Shown piece after piece: positions 53,514-62,680 of a DNA stretch of 64,000 nucleotides. The stretch comes from an uncultured Pseudoxanthomonas sp. (GTDB taxonomy: Bacteria > Pseudomonadota > Gammaproteobacteria > Xanthomonadales > Xanthomonadaceae). Position numbers and translations under genes: made by a program. Position 1 is the first letter of the stretch; every line of letters starts with the position of its first letter. Below the pieces are notes generated by a model. The model was given only the letters and a program-made list of their open reading frames with translations. It made no database searches and was not told the origin of the DNA. The stretch lies in the NCBI GenBank assembly GCA_946886405.1, contig CAMPIO010000008.1:1-64000 (forward strand), given 5' to 3'.

Positions 53514-55850
53514 ATGAATACGACGAACGAGAGCCGCAAGCGGATTCCCGTGGGCGACCTGCGCGGCGCATTGCCGAAGCTGGCGGTGCTGTTGGCACTG
53601 CTGGCCGCATTGCTTGCGTGGAGCGGTATCCGGCAATGGCGCGACGCGCGGCTGCTGGAAGACGTCGAGCGCGCGCGCGACCGTGCGGTGGAGGCGGTGC
53701 AGTCCAGCCATGCGGCGCAGGTCAAGCAGTTGCAGCAACGGCTGGCGTCCGCACCGGTCAAGGCGGCACTGGCCGCCAACGACACGTCCGCTGCCGTGGC
53801 CGCCATCCGCGACGGATGGGCCGGGGTGGAACAGGTCGAGATCCTCGACGGCGAGCTGCAGGCCGCGTATGACGACGCGGGTGCATTCGGTTTCAGCAAG
53901 CTGGCCTTGCTGGAGGCGGGCATGCAGGGCGACGCGGTGGCGACCCGCGTGGTGAAGGACGACAAGAAGACCGCTTTCGGCATGGCGACCGCCGTGCCGC
54001 AGGGCGTGCTGTACGTGCGCGTGCCCCTGGCCCGCCTGACCGCCGGTTTCGATGGCGTGGCGTTGCCGTCCGGCGGCTACCTCGCGCTGCGCCAGGGCGG
54101 CTATTCCGTCCAGCAACGCGGCGATAGCCGGCTAGCGGATGGCGCCGAGCGCATGGCGCATGCGGTGGGCAAGACGGGCCTGCGCGTGGCGACGGCGGCA
54201 CCGGACAGCGAATCCGGTCCGTTGGGCATGGGAGCCATCCCGGCGCTGGTGGTGGCGGCCCTGCTGGCCGGCCTGGCCATCGCGTCCGTGCTGGTCGCGC
54301 GCGGAGGTGTCCGCCTGGGACGGTTGGGAAAGAAAGGAGCAGAGATGCACGACACGGACGAACCCACCCTGGGCGAGGCGCTGCTTCGCGATCCTCCTCC
54401 CGCGCCGACGGTGCGCCCTGCGTCGACCGACCAGGAAGGGGAGGCCTACCGGCAGGCCGATGGCAAGACGGTCGAAGTGGATCCGGGCATCTTCCGCGCC
54501 TACGACATCCGCGGCATCGTCGGAAAGTCGCTGAGCAACGAGGTCGCCGAACTGATCGGCCTGGCCATCGGCTCGGTGATGCGCGACGAGGACCTGATGG
54601 ACATCGTGGTCGGGCGTGATGGCCGCCTGTCCGGACCGGACCTGGTCGGCGGGCTGATCGAAGGCCTGCGCAAGGCGGGCCGCAACGTCATCGACATCGG
54701 CCTGGCGCCGACGCCGGTGGCCTACTTCGGCGCCTACCACCTGCGCGCCGGCAGTTGCGTGGCCGTCACCGGCAGCCACAATCCGCCGGACTACAACGGC
54801 TTCAAGATCGTGGTCGGCGGCCAGACCCTGTCGGGCGACGCCATCACCGACCTGTACGAACGCATCCGCGACAACCGCCTGTACCTGGCCGCGGTGCCGG
54901 GCGACCTGCAGCAACGGGACGTCTCGGCCGACTACATCCAGCGCATCGCCGACGACGTGCAACTGGAGCGTCCGTTGAAGATCGTCGTCGACGCCGGCAA
55001 CGGCGTGGCGGGCGACATCGCGCCGCAATTGCTGGAAGCCATCGGCGCCGACGTCATCCCGCTGTACTGCGAGGTCGACGGCACGTTCCCCAACCACCAT
55101 CCGGACCCGAGCGAACCGCACAACCTGGAAGACCTGATCCAGACGGTGAAACGCTTCGACGCCGATATCGGCCTGGCCTTCGACGGCGATGGCGACCGCC
55201 TGGGCGTGGTGACCAAGGAGGGCGCGATCATCTTCCCGGACCGCCTGCTGATGCTGTTCGCCGCCGATGTGCTGGAGCGCAACCCCGGCGCACTGATCAT
55301 CTACGACGTGAAGTGCACCGGAAAGCTGCAGGGCTGGGTGTTGCGCCACGGCGGTACGCCGATGATGTGGAAGACCGGGCATTCCCTGATCAAGGCCAAG
55401 ATGCGCGAGAGTGGTGCGGAACTGGCCGGCGAGATGAGCGGCCACTTCTTCTTCCAGGAACGCTGGTACGGCTTCGACGACGGCCTGTATTCGGCCGCCC
55501 GCCTGCTGGAGATCCTCGCCAACCGGGCGGAAACGCCGTCCGAAGTGCTGGCCGACCTGCCGGATGGCGTCTCCACGCCGGAGATCAAGGTCGACGTGCT
55601 GGAAGGCACCCCGCATCCCATCGTCGAGCGCTTCGTCGACGGGGTGGAGTTCGAGGGCGCGCGCCTGTCCACCATCGATGGCCTGCGCGCGGACTGGGAC
55701 GATGGGTGGGGCCTGGTACGTGCCTCCAACACCACGCCGATCCTGGTGTTGCGGTTCGAAGCCGACAACACGGCCGCGCTGGAACGCATCAAGACCGAAT
55801 TCCGCACCCGCCTGCAGGCGCTGGCGCCTGAGTTGAAGATGACGTTCTGA
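53514..55850 (+). CDS. Membrane-anchored phosphomannomutase/phosphoglucomutase
   Basis: This 778-residue protein has a PMM/PGM mutase (about residues 325-778) fused to a membrane head. The ATG at 53514 follows AGGGGAC. The head has a transmembrane helix (about 22-39), a periplasmic region of about 200 residues and a second helix (about 242-262). The mutase has the phosphoserine loop TGSHNPPDYNG (S421), the metal loop DGDGDRLG and the sugar-binding EMSGHFFF. AlgC-type enzymes of about 460 residues make precursors for polysaccharides and LPS; longer fused forms are known in xanthomonads and pseudomonads. The head may sense an envelope signal or tether the enzyme to polysaccharide export. It follows dut by 14 bases. 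Confidence 0.9.
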   Translation: MNTTNESRKRIPVGDLRGALPKLAVLLALLAALLAWSGIRQWRDARLLEDVERARDRAVEAVQSSHAAQVKQLQQRLASAPVKAALAANDTSAAVAAIRDGWAGVEQVEILDGELQAAYDDAGAFGFSKLALLEAGMQGDAVATRVVKDDKKTAFGMATAVPQGVLYVRVPLARLTAGFDGVALPSGGYLALRQGGYSVQQRGDSRLADGAERMAHAVGKTGLRVATAAPDSESGPLGMGAIPALVVAALLAGLAIASVLVARGGVRLGRLGKKGAEMHDTDEPTLGEALLRDPPPAPTVRPASTDQEGEAYRQADGKTVEVDPGIFRAYDIRGIVGKSLSNEVAELIGLAIGSVMRDEDLMDIVVGRDGRLSGPDLVGGLIEGLRKAGRNVIDIGLAPTPVAYFGAYHLRAGSCVAVTGSHNPPDYNGFKIVVGGQTLSGDAITDLYERIRDNRLYLAAVPGDLQQRDVSADYIQRIADDVQLERPLKIVVDAGNGVAGDIAPQLLEAIGADVIPLYCEVDGTFPNHHPDPSEPHNLEDLIQTVKRFDADIGLAFDGDGDRLGVVTKEGAIIFPDRLLMLFAADVLERNPGALIIYDVKCTGKLQGWVLRHGGTPMMWKTGHSLIKAKMRESGAELAGEMSGHFFFQERWYGFDDGLYSAARLLEILANRAETPSEVLADLPDGVSTPEIKVDVLEGTPHPIVERFVDGVEFEGARLSTIDGLRADWDDGWGLVRASNTTPILVLRFEADNTAALERIKTEFRTRLQALAPELKMTF

Positions 55851-55881
55851 CGCCCCGCGCGCGCGTCGATGGCCAAGATGA

Positions 55882-55906
55882 CAACGCCGGGCATTGCCCG
55901 GCGTTG
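55882..55906 (+). terminator. Terminator after the mutase gene
   Basis: CAACGCCGGGC-ATT-GCCCGGCGTTG is a perfect 11-bp stem, followed by TGCTTT, in the gap to the converging secreted-protein gene. Confidence 0.75.
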
Positions 55907-55943
55907 TGCTTTCACAGAGCGCGTCGCGCGCGCTGCATGGGCA

Positions 55944-56660
55944 TCACCTGCGGGTGGACGCCGTGCCTGCTGCCGGCGTGGCATCGAGCATCGCGTCTTC
56001 CGCCTGTTCGGGCGTGACGCCCTTCATTGCGCGGAAACGCTGCAGGATGTCGGTGATCTCCACGTCCAGTTCCGCGCGTTGTTTCTCGAAGCTCTGCTGC
56101 AGGTGGCGGGTACGCACGAGTTCGGCGTGCCGCTGGCGGATGGAGGCGGCCATTTCCTTGGATACCGGCTGTCCCGCCAGTTCGCGGTCGCCGGCGGTCT
56201 GCAGCAGGCTGATGAGGCCATCGCGCAGGCTGACGGTGTTGTAGCTGGCCGTGCGGACGTTGTTGTCGACGATGGCCGTACGTTCGTTGAAGACGCGGCG
56301 CAGTTCTTCTTCGCTGCGGTACGACAGCAGCATGGCCGCGTCGGTGCGCCGGCGCATGTCCGCGGCAGCGGCATCGATCAGCTGCTGCTGGGCAGCGATG
56401 GCCGCCAGCGCGCGCTCTTCGTCCGTCAATGCACGGTCAACGCCGCCGGTGCGCAAGCCGCTGGTGGCGCTGATCTCGTCGCGCGCGATATTGACGGCAT
56501 CGGCAGGCAGCGCGTCGCTGCAGACGCGCTGGCCCTTCTCTTCCCAACAGAAGAGCTTCTTGTTGACCACGGGCTTGGCCGCGCCCTTGTTGCCCTGGGC
56601 GAACGCCAGGGGCGTGGCCAGGAGTGCGGCAGCCAGCAGGTAGGAAATGCGGACGGTCAT
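55944..56660 (-). CDS. Secreted protein with DUF4124-like start and helical body
   Basis: This 238-residue protein has a signal peptide (MTVRISYLLAAALLATPLAFAQ) and a short motif KLFCWEEKGQRVCSDALPADA, similar to the DUF4124 signature with two cysteines. A long helical body follows, with predicted coiled coil from about residue 85 to 215 (EERALAAIAAQQQLIDAAAADMRRR and ELVRTRHLQQSFEKQRAELDVEITDILQRFR). It is likely periplasmic. It lies 17 bases after pyrE on the same strand. The function is unknown. Confidence 0.7.
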   Translation of the reverse strand: MTVRISYLLAAALLATPLAFAQGNKGAAKPVVNKKLFCWEEKGQRVCSDALPADAVNIARDEISATSGLRTGGVDRALTDEERALAAIAAQQQLIDAAAADMRRRTDAAMLLSYRSEEELRRVFNERTAIVDNNVRTASYNTVSLRDGLISLLQTAGDRELAGQPVSKEMAASIRQRHAELVRTRHLQQSFEKQRAELDVEITDILQRFRAMKGVTPEQAEDAMLDATPAAGTASTRR

Positions 56661-56677
56661 GGCAGCCCCCTGCTGCT

Positions 56678-57349
56678 TCAGTCCTGGGTCGCGCTGCCGT
56701 AGCGGGCCCGATAGGCCAGCAGGTCGTCACGATGGCGGACAAGGTCGGCGCTTTCGCCGGCAAATGCAAGCAGGTCATGCAGGCTGGCCACCGCCACCAC
56801 CGGCACGCCGGTTTCCTCGGCTACCGATTGCGCCGCCGACCTGCGGACACCGCCGGCGCCGGGTTCACCGAGTACTTCCTGCCGGTCCAGCGCCACCACG
56901 ATGCCAGCCGGCGTGCCGCCGCCGGCGCGGATCAGGCCCAGCGCCTCGCGGATGGCGGTGCCGGCGGTGATGACGTCGTCGACGATCAGCACGCGGCGGT
57001 CTTCCAGCGGCGCACCGATCAGCAGGCCGCCCTCGCCGTGGTCCTTGGCTTCCTTCCGGTTGAATGCCACCGGCAGGTCGCGGCCGCGACGGGCGAACTC
57101 GCACGCCACCGCGGTCGCCAGGGGGATGCCCTTGTAGGCGGGGCCGAACAGCAGGTCGAACGACAGGTCGGCCTCTTCCACTGCATCGGCATAACAGCCG
57201 GCCAACCCGGCCAAGCGCGCCCCGCTGTCGAAACGCCCGGCGTTGAAGAAGTACGGACTCTGGCGCCCCGACTTCAGCGTGAACTGGCCAAAGCGCAGAG
57301 CCTGTGCGTGCAGCGCGAGCTGGAGGAAGCGGGAGCGGTGGTCGGACAT
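56678..57349 (-). CDS. pyrE: Orotate phosphoribosyltransferase
   Basis: This 223-residue enzyme makes orotidine monophosphate from orotate and PRPP in pyrimidine synthesis. The PRPP-binding signature is VLIVDDVITAGTAIREAL. The catalytic loop KEAKDHGEGG and the N-terminal segment FGQFTLKSGRQSPYFFNAG are also typical. The ATG at 57349 fits the family start (E. coli PyrE 213 residues). It is divergent from the exonuclease III gene across a 114-bp spacer, an arrangement common in xanthomonads. Confidence 0.97.
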   Translation of the reverse strand: MSDHRSRFLQLALHAQALRFGQFTLKSGRQSPYFFNAGRFDSGARLAGLAGCYADAVEEADLSFDLLFGPAYKGIPLATAVACEFARRGRDLPVAFNRKEAKDHGEGGLLIGAPLEDRRVLIVDDVITAGTAIREALGLIRAGGGTPAGIVVALDRQEVLGEPGAGGVRRSAAQSVAEETGVPVVAVASLHDLLAFAGESADLVRHRDDLLAYRARYGSATQD

Positions 57350-57463
57350 GGGCGGCGGGGACTGAACAGGTGAGACGACAGGATACCCGCCCATCGGCCG
57401 GCGTCGCGCGATGGCTGCGCCGGTTCGGGTACGCTTGCCCGGTTTCCGACGAACGACGTGCAT

Positions 57464-58234
57464 ATGCGCATCATCAGCTTCAACGCCAACGGCCTGCGCT
57501 CGGCGGCCACCAAGGGTTTCTTCGACTGGTTCACCGCGCAGGACGCCGACGTGCTGTGCGTGCAGGAGACCAAGGCGCAGGAACACCAGCTGGCCGGCCC
57601 CGAATTCCTTCCGGCCGGCTACAAGGCCTGGTTCCGCGACGCGACCACCAAGAAGGGCTACAGCGGCGTGGCGATCTACGCGAAGCGCGAGCCGGACGAG
57701 GTCCGCACGGCGCTGGGCTGGCCGGATTTCGACGAAGAGGGCCGCTACATCGAGGCGCGCTTCGGCGATCTGAGCGTGGTGTCGTTCTACATCCCGTCGG
57801 GCTCATCGGGCGACGAGCGGCAGGGTTTCAAGTTCAAGGTGATGGATTGGCTGGCGCCCACGCTGGACGAGTGGCGCCGCAGTGGCCGTCACTACGTGCT
57901 GTGCGGCGACTGGAACATCGTGCGCAGCCGGCTGGACATCAAGAACTGGACCAGCAACCAGAAGAACTCCGGCTGCCTGCCGCCTGAGCGCGACTGGTTG
58001 AACGGCATGTGCGTGGATGACGGTGGCTGGGTCGACGCCTACCGCGTGCTGCATCCGGAAGGGCAGGACTACACCTGGTGGAGCAACCGTGGCGCGGCGC
58101 GTGCCAACAACGTGGGGTGGCGCATCGACTACCAGTTCGTCACGCCGTCGCTGCGTGATCGCCTGAAGGCGTGTTCGATCTACCGCGAGCAGCGTTTCTC
58201 CGACCATGCCCCCTTCACGGTGGACTACACCTGA
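57464..58234 (+). CDS. xth: Exodeoxyribonuclease III
   Basis: This 256-residue enzyme is an ExoIII/ExoA AP endonuclease, which cuts DNA at abasic sites in base-excision repair. Motifs are ISFNANGLRSA, QETKAQEHQL (the metal-binding glutamate), CGDWNIV and SDHAPFTVDY at the C-terminus. I chose the ATG at 57464; a GTG two codons earlier is possible. Its stop overlaps the ampG start by one base (TGATG), so the two are translated in series. Confidence 0.96.
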   Translation: MRIISFNANGLRSAATKGFFDWFTAQDADVLCVQETKAQEHQLAGPEFLPAGYKAWFRDATTKKGYSGVAIYAKREPDEVRTALGWPDFDEEGRYIEARFGDLSVVSFYIPSGSSGDERQGFKFKVMDWLAPTLDEWRRSGRHYVLCGDWNIVRSRLDIKNWTSNQKNSGCLPPERDWLNGMCVDDGGWVDAYRVLHPEGQDYTWWSNRGAARANNVGWRIDYQFVTPSLRDRLKACSIYREQRFSDHAPFTVDYT

Positions 58235-59568
58235 TGACGACGACGGCGAGCGAACGTCCCGGCAAGCCTTCGGTCTGGCGTGCGTTCGCGCAGCCGTCGG
58301 CGTGGACGATGTTCTTCTTCGGCTTTGCCTCGGGCATGCCGTTCCTGCTGGTCGGTTTGACGTTGGCCTATTGGTTGACCGAAAACGGCCTTGAACTGAA
58401 AAACATCACCCTGATCGCCAGCGCTGGTCTGACCTATTCGCTGAAGTTCCTGTGGGCCCCGCTGGTGGATCGCTGGCGGTTGCCGCTGCTGGGGCGGCTC
58501 GGGCAACGGCGCGGCTGGCTGCTGCTGGCGCTCATCGTCGTCGCCATCGGCCTGCTGCTGATGGCGCAACTGACTCCAGGTCGGCTGGGGCCGTTCGTAT
58601 GGATCACCCTGATGACGGCGTTCGCCGGCGCGACACTGGATATTGCCGTCGACGCTTACCGCATCGAGATCGCACCGCAGGAATCCCAAGGCGCATTGCT
58701 GGCAACCTATTCGCTCGGCTATCGGATCGCGCTGATCATCACCGGCATGCTGGCGTTGGTGATGGCCGACCACGTAGCGTGGCCGCGGGTCTATCAGGCG
58801 ATGGCGGCCGTCATGCTGATACCGGTCATCGCGGTGCTGATGTCGCGCGAACCCGAAGTCCTTCGCGTGCAGGTGACGACCTGGAGCGAAGGCTTGTACG
58901 TGGGTGTCGTGGAGCCCTTCCTCGATTTCTTCCGACGCTTTGGCGCGGCGCTGGCGCTGGCACTGTTGGCGTTCATCTTGCTGGCGAAGGTATCTGACCA
59001 ATCGCTGGGCGGCGGCATCATGGCGCCGTTCTACCTGGGTCAAGGTTTCACCAAGACCGAGATCGGCACGGTGTCCAAGCTATGGGGTGTGTGGATGGGC
59101 ATCGTCGGCGTCTTCATCGCCGGCATTGCGGTCGCGCGTTGGGGCGTGAAGTGGCCGCTGCTCGCGGGCATTGTGCTTGGTGCAGTCAGTAACTTGCTGT
59201 ACGTATGGCTGATAGGCGCTGATGGCGATCTTTGGCGGCTGACACTGGTGATCTCCGGCGAGAACCTCGCTCAGGGCTTCCAGGGCACCACGCTGGTGGC
59301 GTTCCTGTCGGCGCTGGTCAACCAGCGCTTCACCGCCACCCAGTACGCGTTGTTCTCGTCGCTGGTGATGCTGCCGGGCAAGCTGTTGGGCGCGGTGTCC
59401 GGCGGTATCGTGGAGCAGACGGGGTACGGGGTGTATTTCTGGATAACCGCCCTGGTGGCGATCCCGGCGGTCGCGCTGTTCTTCTGGCTGGCCCCGCGCA
59501 TCCGGTTCGGCGGCGACCACGAGCCGGCGAGTGGCATCGACCGGTCGGCGGACGGGGCACCGGACTGA
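58234..59568 (+). CDS. ampG: AmpG-type muropeptide permease (MFS)
   Basis: This 444-residue major facilitator protein has about 12 membrane segments. The start SAWTMFFFGFASGMPFLLVGLTLAYWL and the TFAGATLDIAVDAYRIE-like segment (TAFAGATLDIAVDAYRIEIAPQE) match AmpG, which imports anhydromuropeptides for wall recycling. It overlaps the exonuclease III gene by one base. anmK, which phosphorylates recycled anhydro-MurNAc, is encoded 270 bases further on the opposite strand, which supports the recycling role. Confidence 0.93.
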   Translation: MTTTASERPGKPSVWRAFAQPSAWTMFFFGFASGMPFLLVGLTLAYWLTENGLELKNITLIASAGLTYSLKFLWAPLVDRWRLPLLGRLGQRRGWLLLALIVVAIGLLLMAQLTPGRLGPFVWITLMTAFAGATLDIAVDAYRIEIAPQESQGALLATYSLGYRIALIITGMLALVMADHVAWPRVYQAMAAVMLIPVIAVLMSREPEVLRVQVTTWSEGLYVGVVEPFLDFFRRFGAALALALLAFILLAKVSDQSLGGGIMAPFYLGQGFTKTEIGTVSKLWGVWMGIVGVFIAGIAVARWGVKWPLLAGIVLGAVSNLLYVWLIGADGDLWRLTLVISGENLAQGFQGTTLVAFLSALVNQRFTATQYALFSSLVMLPGKLLGAVSGGIVEQTGYGVYFWITALVAIPAVALFFWLAPRIRFGGDHEPASGIDRSADGAPD

Positions 59569-59614
59569 GCGCGTGCGCTAAAGTCCGGCCAAGGGGTATG
59601 CAGGGGACGGGGCA

Positions 59615-59842
59615 ATGACCGACATCGTGCTGAAGGACGTGGACCCGATCCTCGCCGAGCGCATCCGCCGTGTCTCGCAGGCGCGGGGCTGGCCGATCCA
59701 CGACACCATCTTCAACCTGCTGGAGCAGGGCCTGTTCGTCTGCGAGGCGGAAGTCCGTGGCGGCTTCGATGATCGAGAGGTCAATGCGCTCGCCGAGGCG
59801 ATCAGTGCGCTGAAGAGTGTTCCGCCCGGCAAGGGGTTCTAG
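59615..59842 (+). CDS. Small ribbon-helix-helix-like protein
   Basis: This 75-residue protein begins with a strand and helix pattern typical of ribbon-helix-helix proteins: [38 protein letters not shown] (about residues 3-40). The strand-VDP-helix start recalls FitA/VapB-type antitoxins (VRNVDPELxxRL). No toxin gene lies next to it; AmpG is upstream and anmK converges with an overlap of four bases at the stops. It may regulate an unlinked target. The ATG follows GGGGACGGGG. Conserved small proteins of this type occur in xanthomonads. Confidence 0.65.
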   Translation: MTDIVLKDVDPILAERIRRVSQARGWPIHDTIFNLLEQGLFVCEAEVRGGFDDREVNALAEAISALKSVPPGKGF

Positions 59843-60978
59843 GCCGGATACACCGTGCCGAGCACGCGGCGGCCCGATGCGCCGGTGACGGCGGGCAGGT
59901 TGCCGGGACGACCCGCCAGCGTTTCGCGTGCCAGCCACGCGAAGCCCATTGCTTCCACGTAATCGGGGTCCAGGCCATGGGTGGCCGTCGACTCCACCAC
60001 CGCTTGCGGCAGGTGGGCAGCAAGCCGCGCCATCAGCACCGGATTCCGCACACCACCGCCGCAGACCAGCACGCGCCGCGTGTCGGGTTGCGTCATTTGC
60101 AACGCATCCGCCACGGTTCGCGCGGTGAGTTCCAGCAAGGTCGACTGTACGTCCGCGTTCGACACGGTAACCCCGTCCATGCGTGCCTGCAGCCAGTCCA
60201 GATGGAAGTGCTCGCGCCCCGTGCTTTTGGGGGGCGGCACGGCGAACCAGGGGTCGGCCAGCAGCCGGGCGAGCAGCGCGGCATCGACCTGTCCACTGGC
60301 GGCGAAGGCGCCGTGTGCATCGTAGGCGTGGCCGGTATGGCGCTCGCACCAGGCATCCATCAGCGCGTTCGCTGGACCGGTATCGAATCCGCGGACATCG
60401 CCGGCGCTTGGCAGCAGCGTGAAGTTGGCGATGCCGCCCAGGTTGAGCACCGCGCGGTCTTCCTGTGGCGCCCCCAATAGCGCGGCATGGAAGGCCGGCA
60501 TGAGGGGCGCGCCCTGGCCGCCCGCCGCCACGTCCCGGCGACGGAAGTCGGCCACGGTGGCGATGCCGGATCGCTCGGCGATCACGTTGCCATCGCCCAA
60601 CTGCCAGGTGAAAGGTGGGTCCGTGTGGGGGCGGTGGCGGATCGTTTGCCCATGCGAGCCGATCGCGCGGACGCGACCGCGCGGTACACCGGCTTCCTGC
60701 AGCAGGGAGAGCGCTGCGTCGGCGAAGGCCAGCGCGATGCGGCCGTCCAGCATGCCCACGGTATCCAGCGACACAGTGTCTGCCCCTTGGCCAAGCTCGA
60801 CGAGCGTCGTGCGCAGTGCCGTGTCCCAGTGGAAGGTGTGGGCGTGCACCAGTTCGCAGCGCAGGGCACGACCTTCCCCTTCGAAGCGCACGAGCGCGGC
60901 ATCGATGCCGTCGGCGCTGGTACCCGACATCAGGCCCAGGTAAAGCTCGGAAGCGTTGGCGTCGACAGCGTCGGTCAT
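59839..60978 (-). CDS. anmK: Anhydro-N-acetylmuramic acid kinase
   Basis: This 379-residue kinase converts anhydro-MurNAc to MurNAc-6-phosphate in peptidoglycan recycling. The N-terminal motif is [29 protein letters not shown] and the [13 protein letters not shown] segment match the family, as does [17 protein letters not shown]. It lies beside the M23 peptidase gene on the same strand (terminator hairpin between them) and near ampG, a wall-recycling neighbourhood. Its stop overlaps that of the small RHH-like gene. Confidence 0.96.
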   Translation of the reverse strand: MTDAVDANASELYLGLMSGTSADGIDAALVRFEGEGRALRCELVHAHTFHWDTALRTTLVELGQGADTVSLDTVGMLDGRIALAFADAALSLLQEAGVPRGRVRAIGSHGQTIRHRPHTDPPFTWQLGDGNVIAERSGIATVADFRRRDVAAGGQGAPLMPAFHAALLGAPQEDRAVLNLGGIANFTLLPSAGDVRGFDTGPANALMDAWCERHTGHAYDAHGAFAASGQVDAALLARLLADPWFAVPPPKSTGREHFHLDWLQARMDGVTVSNADVQSTLLELTARTVADALQMTQPDTRRVLVCGGGVRNPVLMARLAAHLPQAVVESTATHGLDPDYVEAMGFAWLARETLAGRPGNLPAVTGASGRRVLGTVYPA

Positions 60979-60998
60979 GCGGGATCTTCAGGCAAAGA

Positions 60999-61025
60999 AA
61001 AAGGCGGGACAGTGTCCCGCCTTTT
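60999..61025 (-). terminator. Terminator between the M23 peptidase gene and anmK
   Basis: AAAAGGCGGGAC-AGT-GTCCCGCCTTTT is a perfect 12-bp stem with A and T runs, downstream of the M23 peptidase gene on the minus strand. anmK therefore needs its own promoter or read-through. Confidence 0.8.
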
Positions 61026-61049
61026 CTGGCTCACCGCCATGCGGGGCCG

Positions 61050-62495
61050 TCAGCCCTTGCCGCCCTTCTTGCCTTGGGCGGGCTTCGCGGCGGCAACGGT
61101 GGTCGCCTTGCTGTCGTCGGTGGGGCCGACGTCGGCGTAGATGATGTCTTCCACCGTGCGGATGCGCGCCAGCGCATTGGCCGTGTAGGTGCGGTACGCC
61201 GCCAGTTGCGCGCCGGACAACGGTTCCGGCGGCGGCATCGTCACCGACAGCGGATTGCGGTGCACGCCGTTGATGCGGAATTCGTAGTGCAGGTGCGGAC
61301 CGGTCGACAGGCCTGTGGTGCCCACATACCCGATCACCGTGCCCTGCGCGACGCGCTGGCCCTGCTTGATGTTGCCCATGCGCGACATGTGCGCGTACAG
61401 GGTGGTGTGGCCGCGGCCGTGGTCGAGGATCACGGTGCGGCCGTAGCCGCCCTGCCAGCCCGCGAACTGCACGCGGCCATCGCCGGCCGCCATGATCGGC
61501 GTGCCCGTCGACGCGGCATAGTCCACGCCCTTGTGCATGCGCATCGTGCCCAGCACCGGATGGCGGCGCGCGCCGAACTTCGAGCTCATGCGTGCGTACG
61601 CGATCGGCATGCGGATGAAGTTCTTCTTCAACGGTCGACCGGCGGCGGTGAAGTACTCGGGCTTGCCGCCGGGACGGGTGAAACGGAAACCCGAATGCAG
61701 TTTGCCGTCGACGGTGAACGTGGCGGCCTGCACCGGACCGGTGCTGATCAACTCGCCCTCGCGCCAGGTCTGTTCGACCACCACGCTGAAACGGTCGTCT
61801 CCGCCCAGGTCGGAGTTGAAATCGATGTCGTACTTGAAGATTTCGTCGGTCAGCGAGTTGATGTTGGCGGATGTCAGGCCGGCCTTGCGCGCCGAGCGGT
61901 TCAACGAACGCCCCACCTTCCCGCTCAGTACGACGGTGCGGGTGGTAGTCTCGCGCGCGATCACGCGCTCGGTCACCTTGTCCGCACCGATCACCAGCTC
62001 GACGCGATGGCTCGGATCGCGGTCATAGCGCAGCGTGCGCAGGCCGCCGGTGACCGGCAGGTCGAAGGCGATCTCGGTGCCCGGCTTCAGGCGCGTCAAT
62101 GCCTTCTTGGCGTCGGCGTTGTCCAGGATGCGATGCAGCGTGGCGGCCGGGATGCCCAGCTCCTCGAAGATCGCGCCCATGGTCTGGCCCGGTTTCACTC
62201 GCACCACCTGCCAGCTGTCGCCGGCGATACCCGCCTGGCGCGCCGCCGACAATTCGGGCAGGTCAAGCAACAGGGTATTGCGCGGCTCGGACACCGGCAC
62301 CTGGATCGCGCTGGAGAAGCCCGGCACGATGGTCGCCATCAGGATGCCGATGGTGGTGAACAGGCTGGCGTGGATCCAATGGCGGCGCGTCCAGCGCCCT
62401 TCCGGTAGATGCCGCTTCACGGCGGTATCGCGAAGCACCCCAAGGCGCTCCCGGAACAGTTGCTTGCGGCTGTTGCCGCCCCCATGAGTTTGCAT
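61050..62495 (-). CDS. M23 family peptidase, MepM/YebA-like
   Basis: This 481-residue protein is a membrane-anchored endopeptidase that cuts peptidoglycan cross-links. A transmembrane segment lies near residues 45-65 (HASLFTTIGILMATIVPGF). A LysM/OapA-like domain (VVRVKPGQTMGAIFEELGIPAATLHRIL) follows. The LytM catalytic domain has MHKGVDYAASTG (zinc His and Asp), and the second histidine pair is in GPHLHYEF. I chose the ATG at 62495 because a promoter-like pair lies just upstream; the more distal TTG start at 62579 would lie beyond it. It is divergent from tyrS. Confidence 0.9.
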   Translation of the reverse strand: MQTHGGGNSRKQLFRERLGVLRDTAVKRHLPEGRWTRRHWIHASLFTTIGILMATIVPGFSSAIQVPVSEPRNTLLLDLPELSAARQAGIAGDSWQVVRVKPGQTMGAIFEELGIPAATLHRILDNADAKKALTRLKPGTEIAFDLPVTGGLRTLRYDRDPSHRVELVIGADKVTERVIARETTTRTVVLSGKVGRSLNRSARKAGLTSANINSLTDEIFKYDIDFNSDLGGDDRFSVVVEQTWREGELISTGPVQAATFTVDGKLHSGFRFTRPGGKPEYFTAAGRPLKKNFIRMPIAYARMSSKFGARRHPVLGTMRMHKGVDYAASTGTPIMAAGDGRVQFAGWQGGYGRTVILDHGRGHTTLYAHMSRMGNIKQGQRVAQGTVIGYVGTTGLSTGPHLHYEFRINGVHRNPLSVTMPPPEPLSGAQLAAYRTYTANALARIRTVEDIIYADVGPTDDSKATTVAAAKPAQGKKGGKG

Positions 62496-62537
62496 CAAGG
62501 TTGCATCCCGGAGCCAAGGCAAAGCCCCAATCGGCGT

Positions 62538-62566
62538 ACCATAGACACGCGAAGACTTCGCGTCAA
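62538..62566 (-). promoter_or_regulatory. Sigma-70-like promoter of the M23 peptidase gene
   Basis: On the minus strand TTGACG (62566-62561) and TATGGT (62543-62538) are 17 bases apart. Transcription would begin near 62531, leaving a leader of about 36 bases before the ATG at 62495. This excludes the TTG at 62579 as the start. Confidence 0.55.
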
Positions 62567-62680
62567 ACCATTGAGTCAAATAGCTTTTTTGATTGATATC
62601 ACTGTTTACTTTCTTTTAACGGTAACTTCACGTCACTGACTTGGCCTTCACGTGGCCGCCCCTACTGGAACCGCTATCCC

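Noticed and set aside
62496..62579. Upstream TTG start (28 more residues) for the M23 peptidase
   Set aside because: It would place the start upstream of the -10/-35 pair at 62538-62566 and it adds no conserved sequence.
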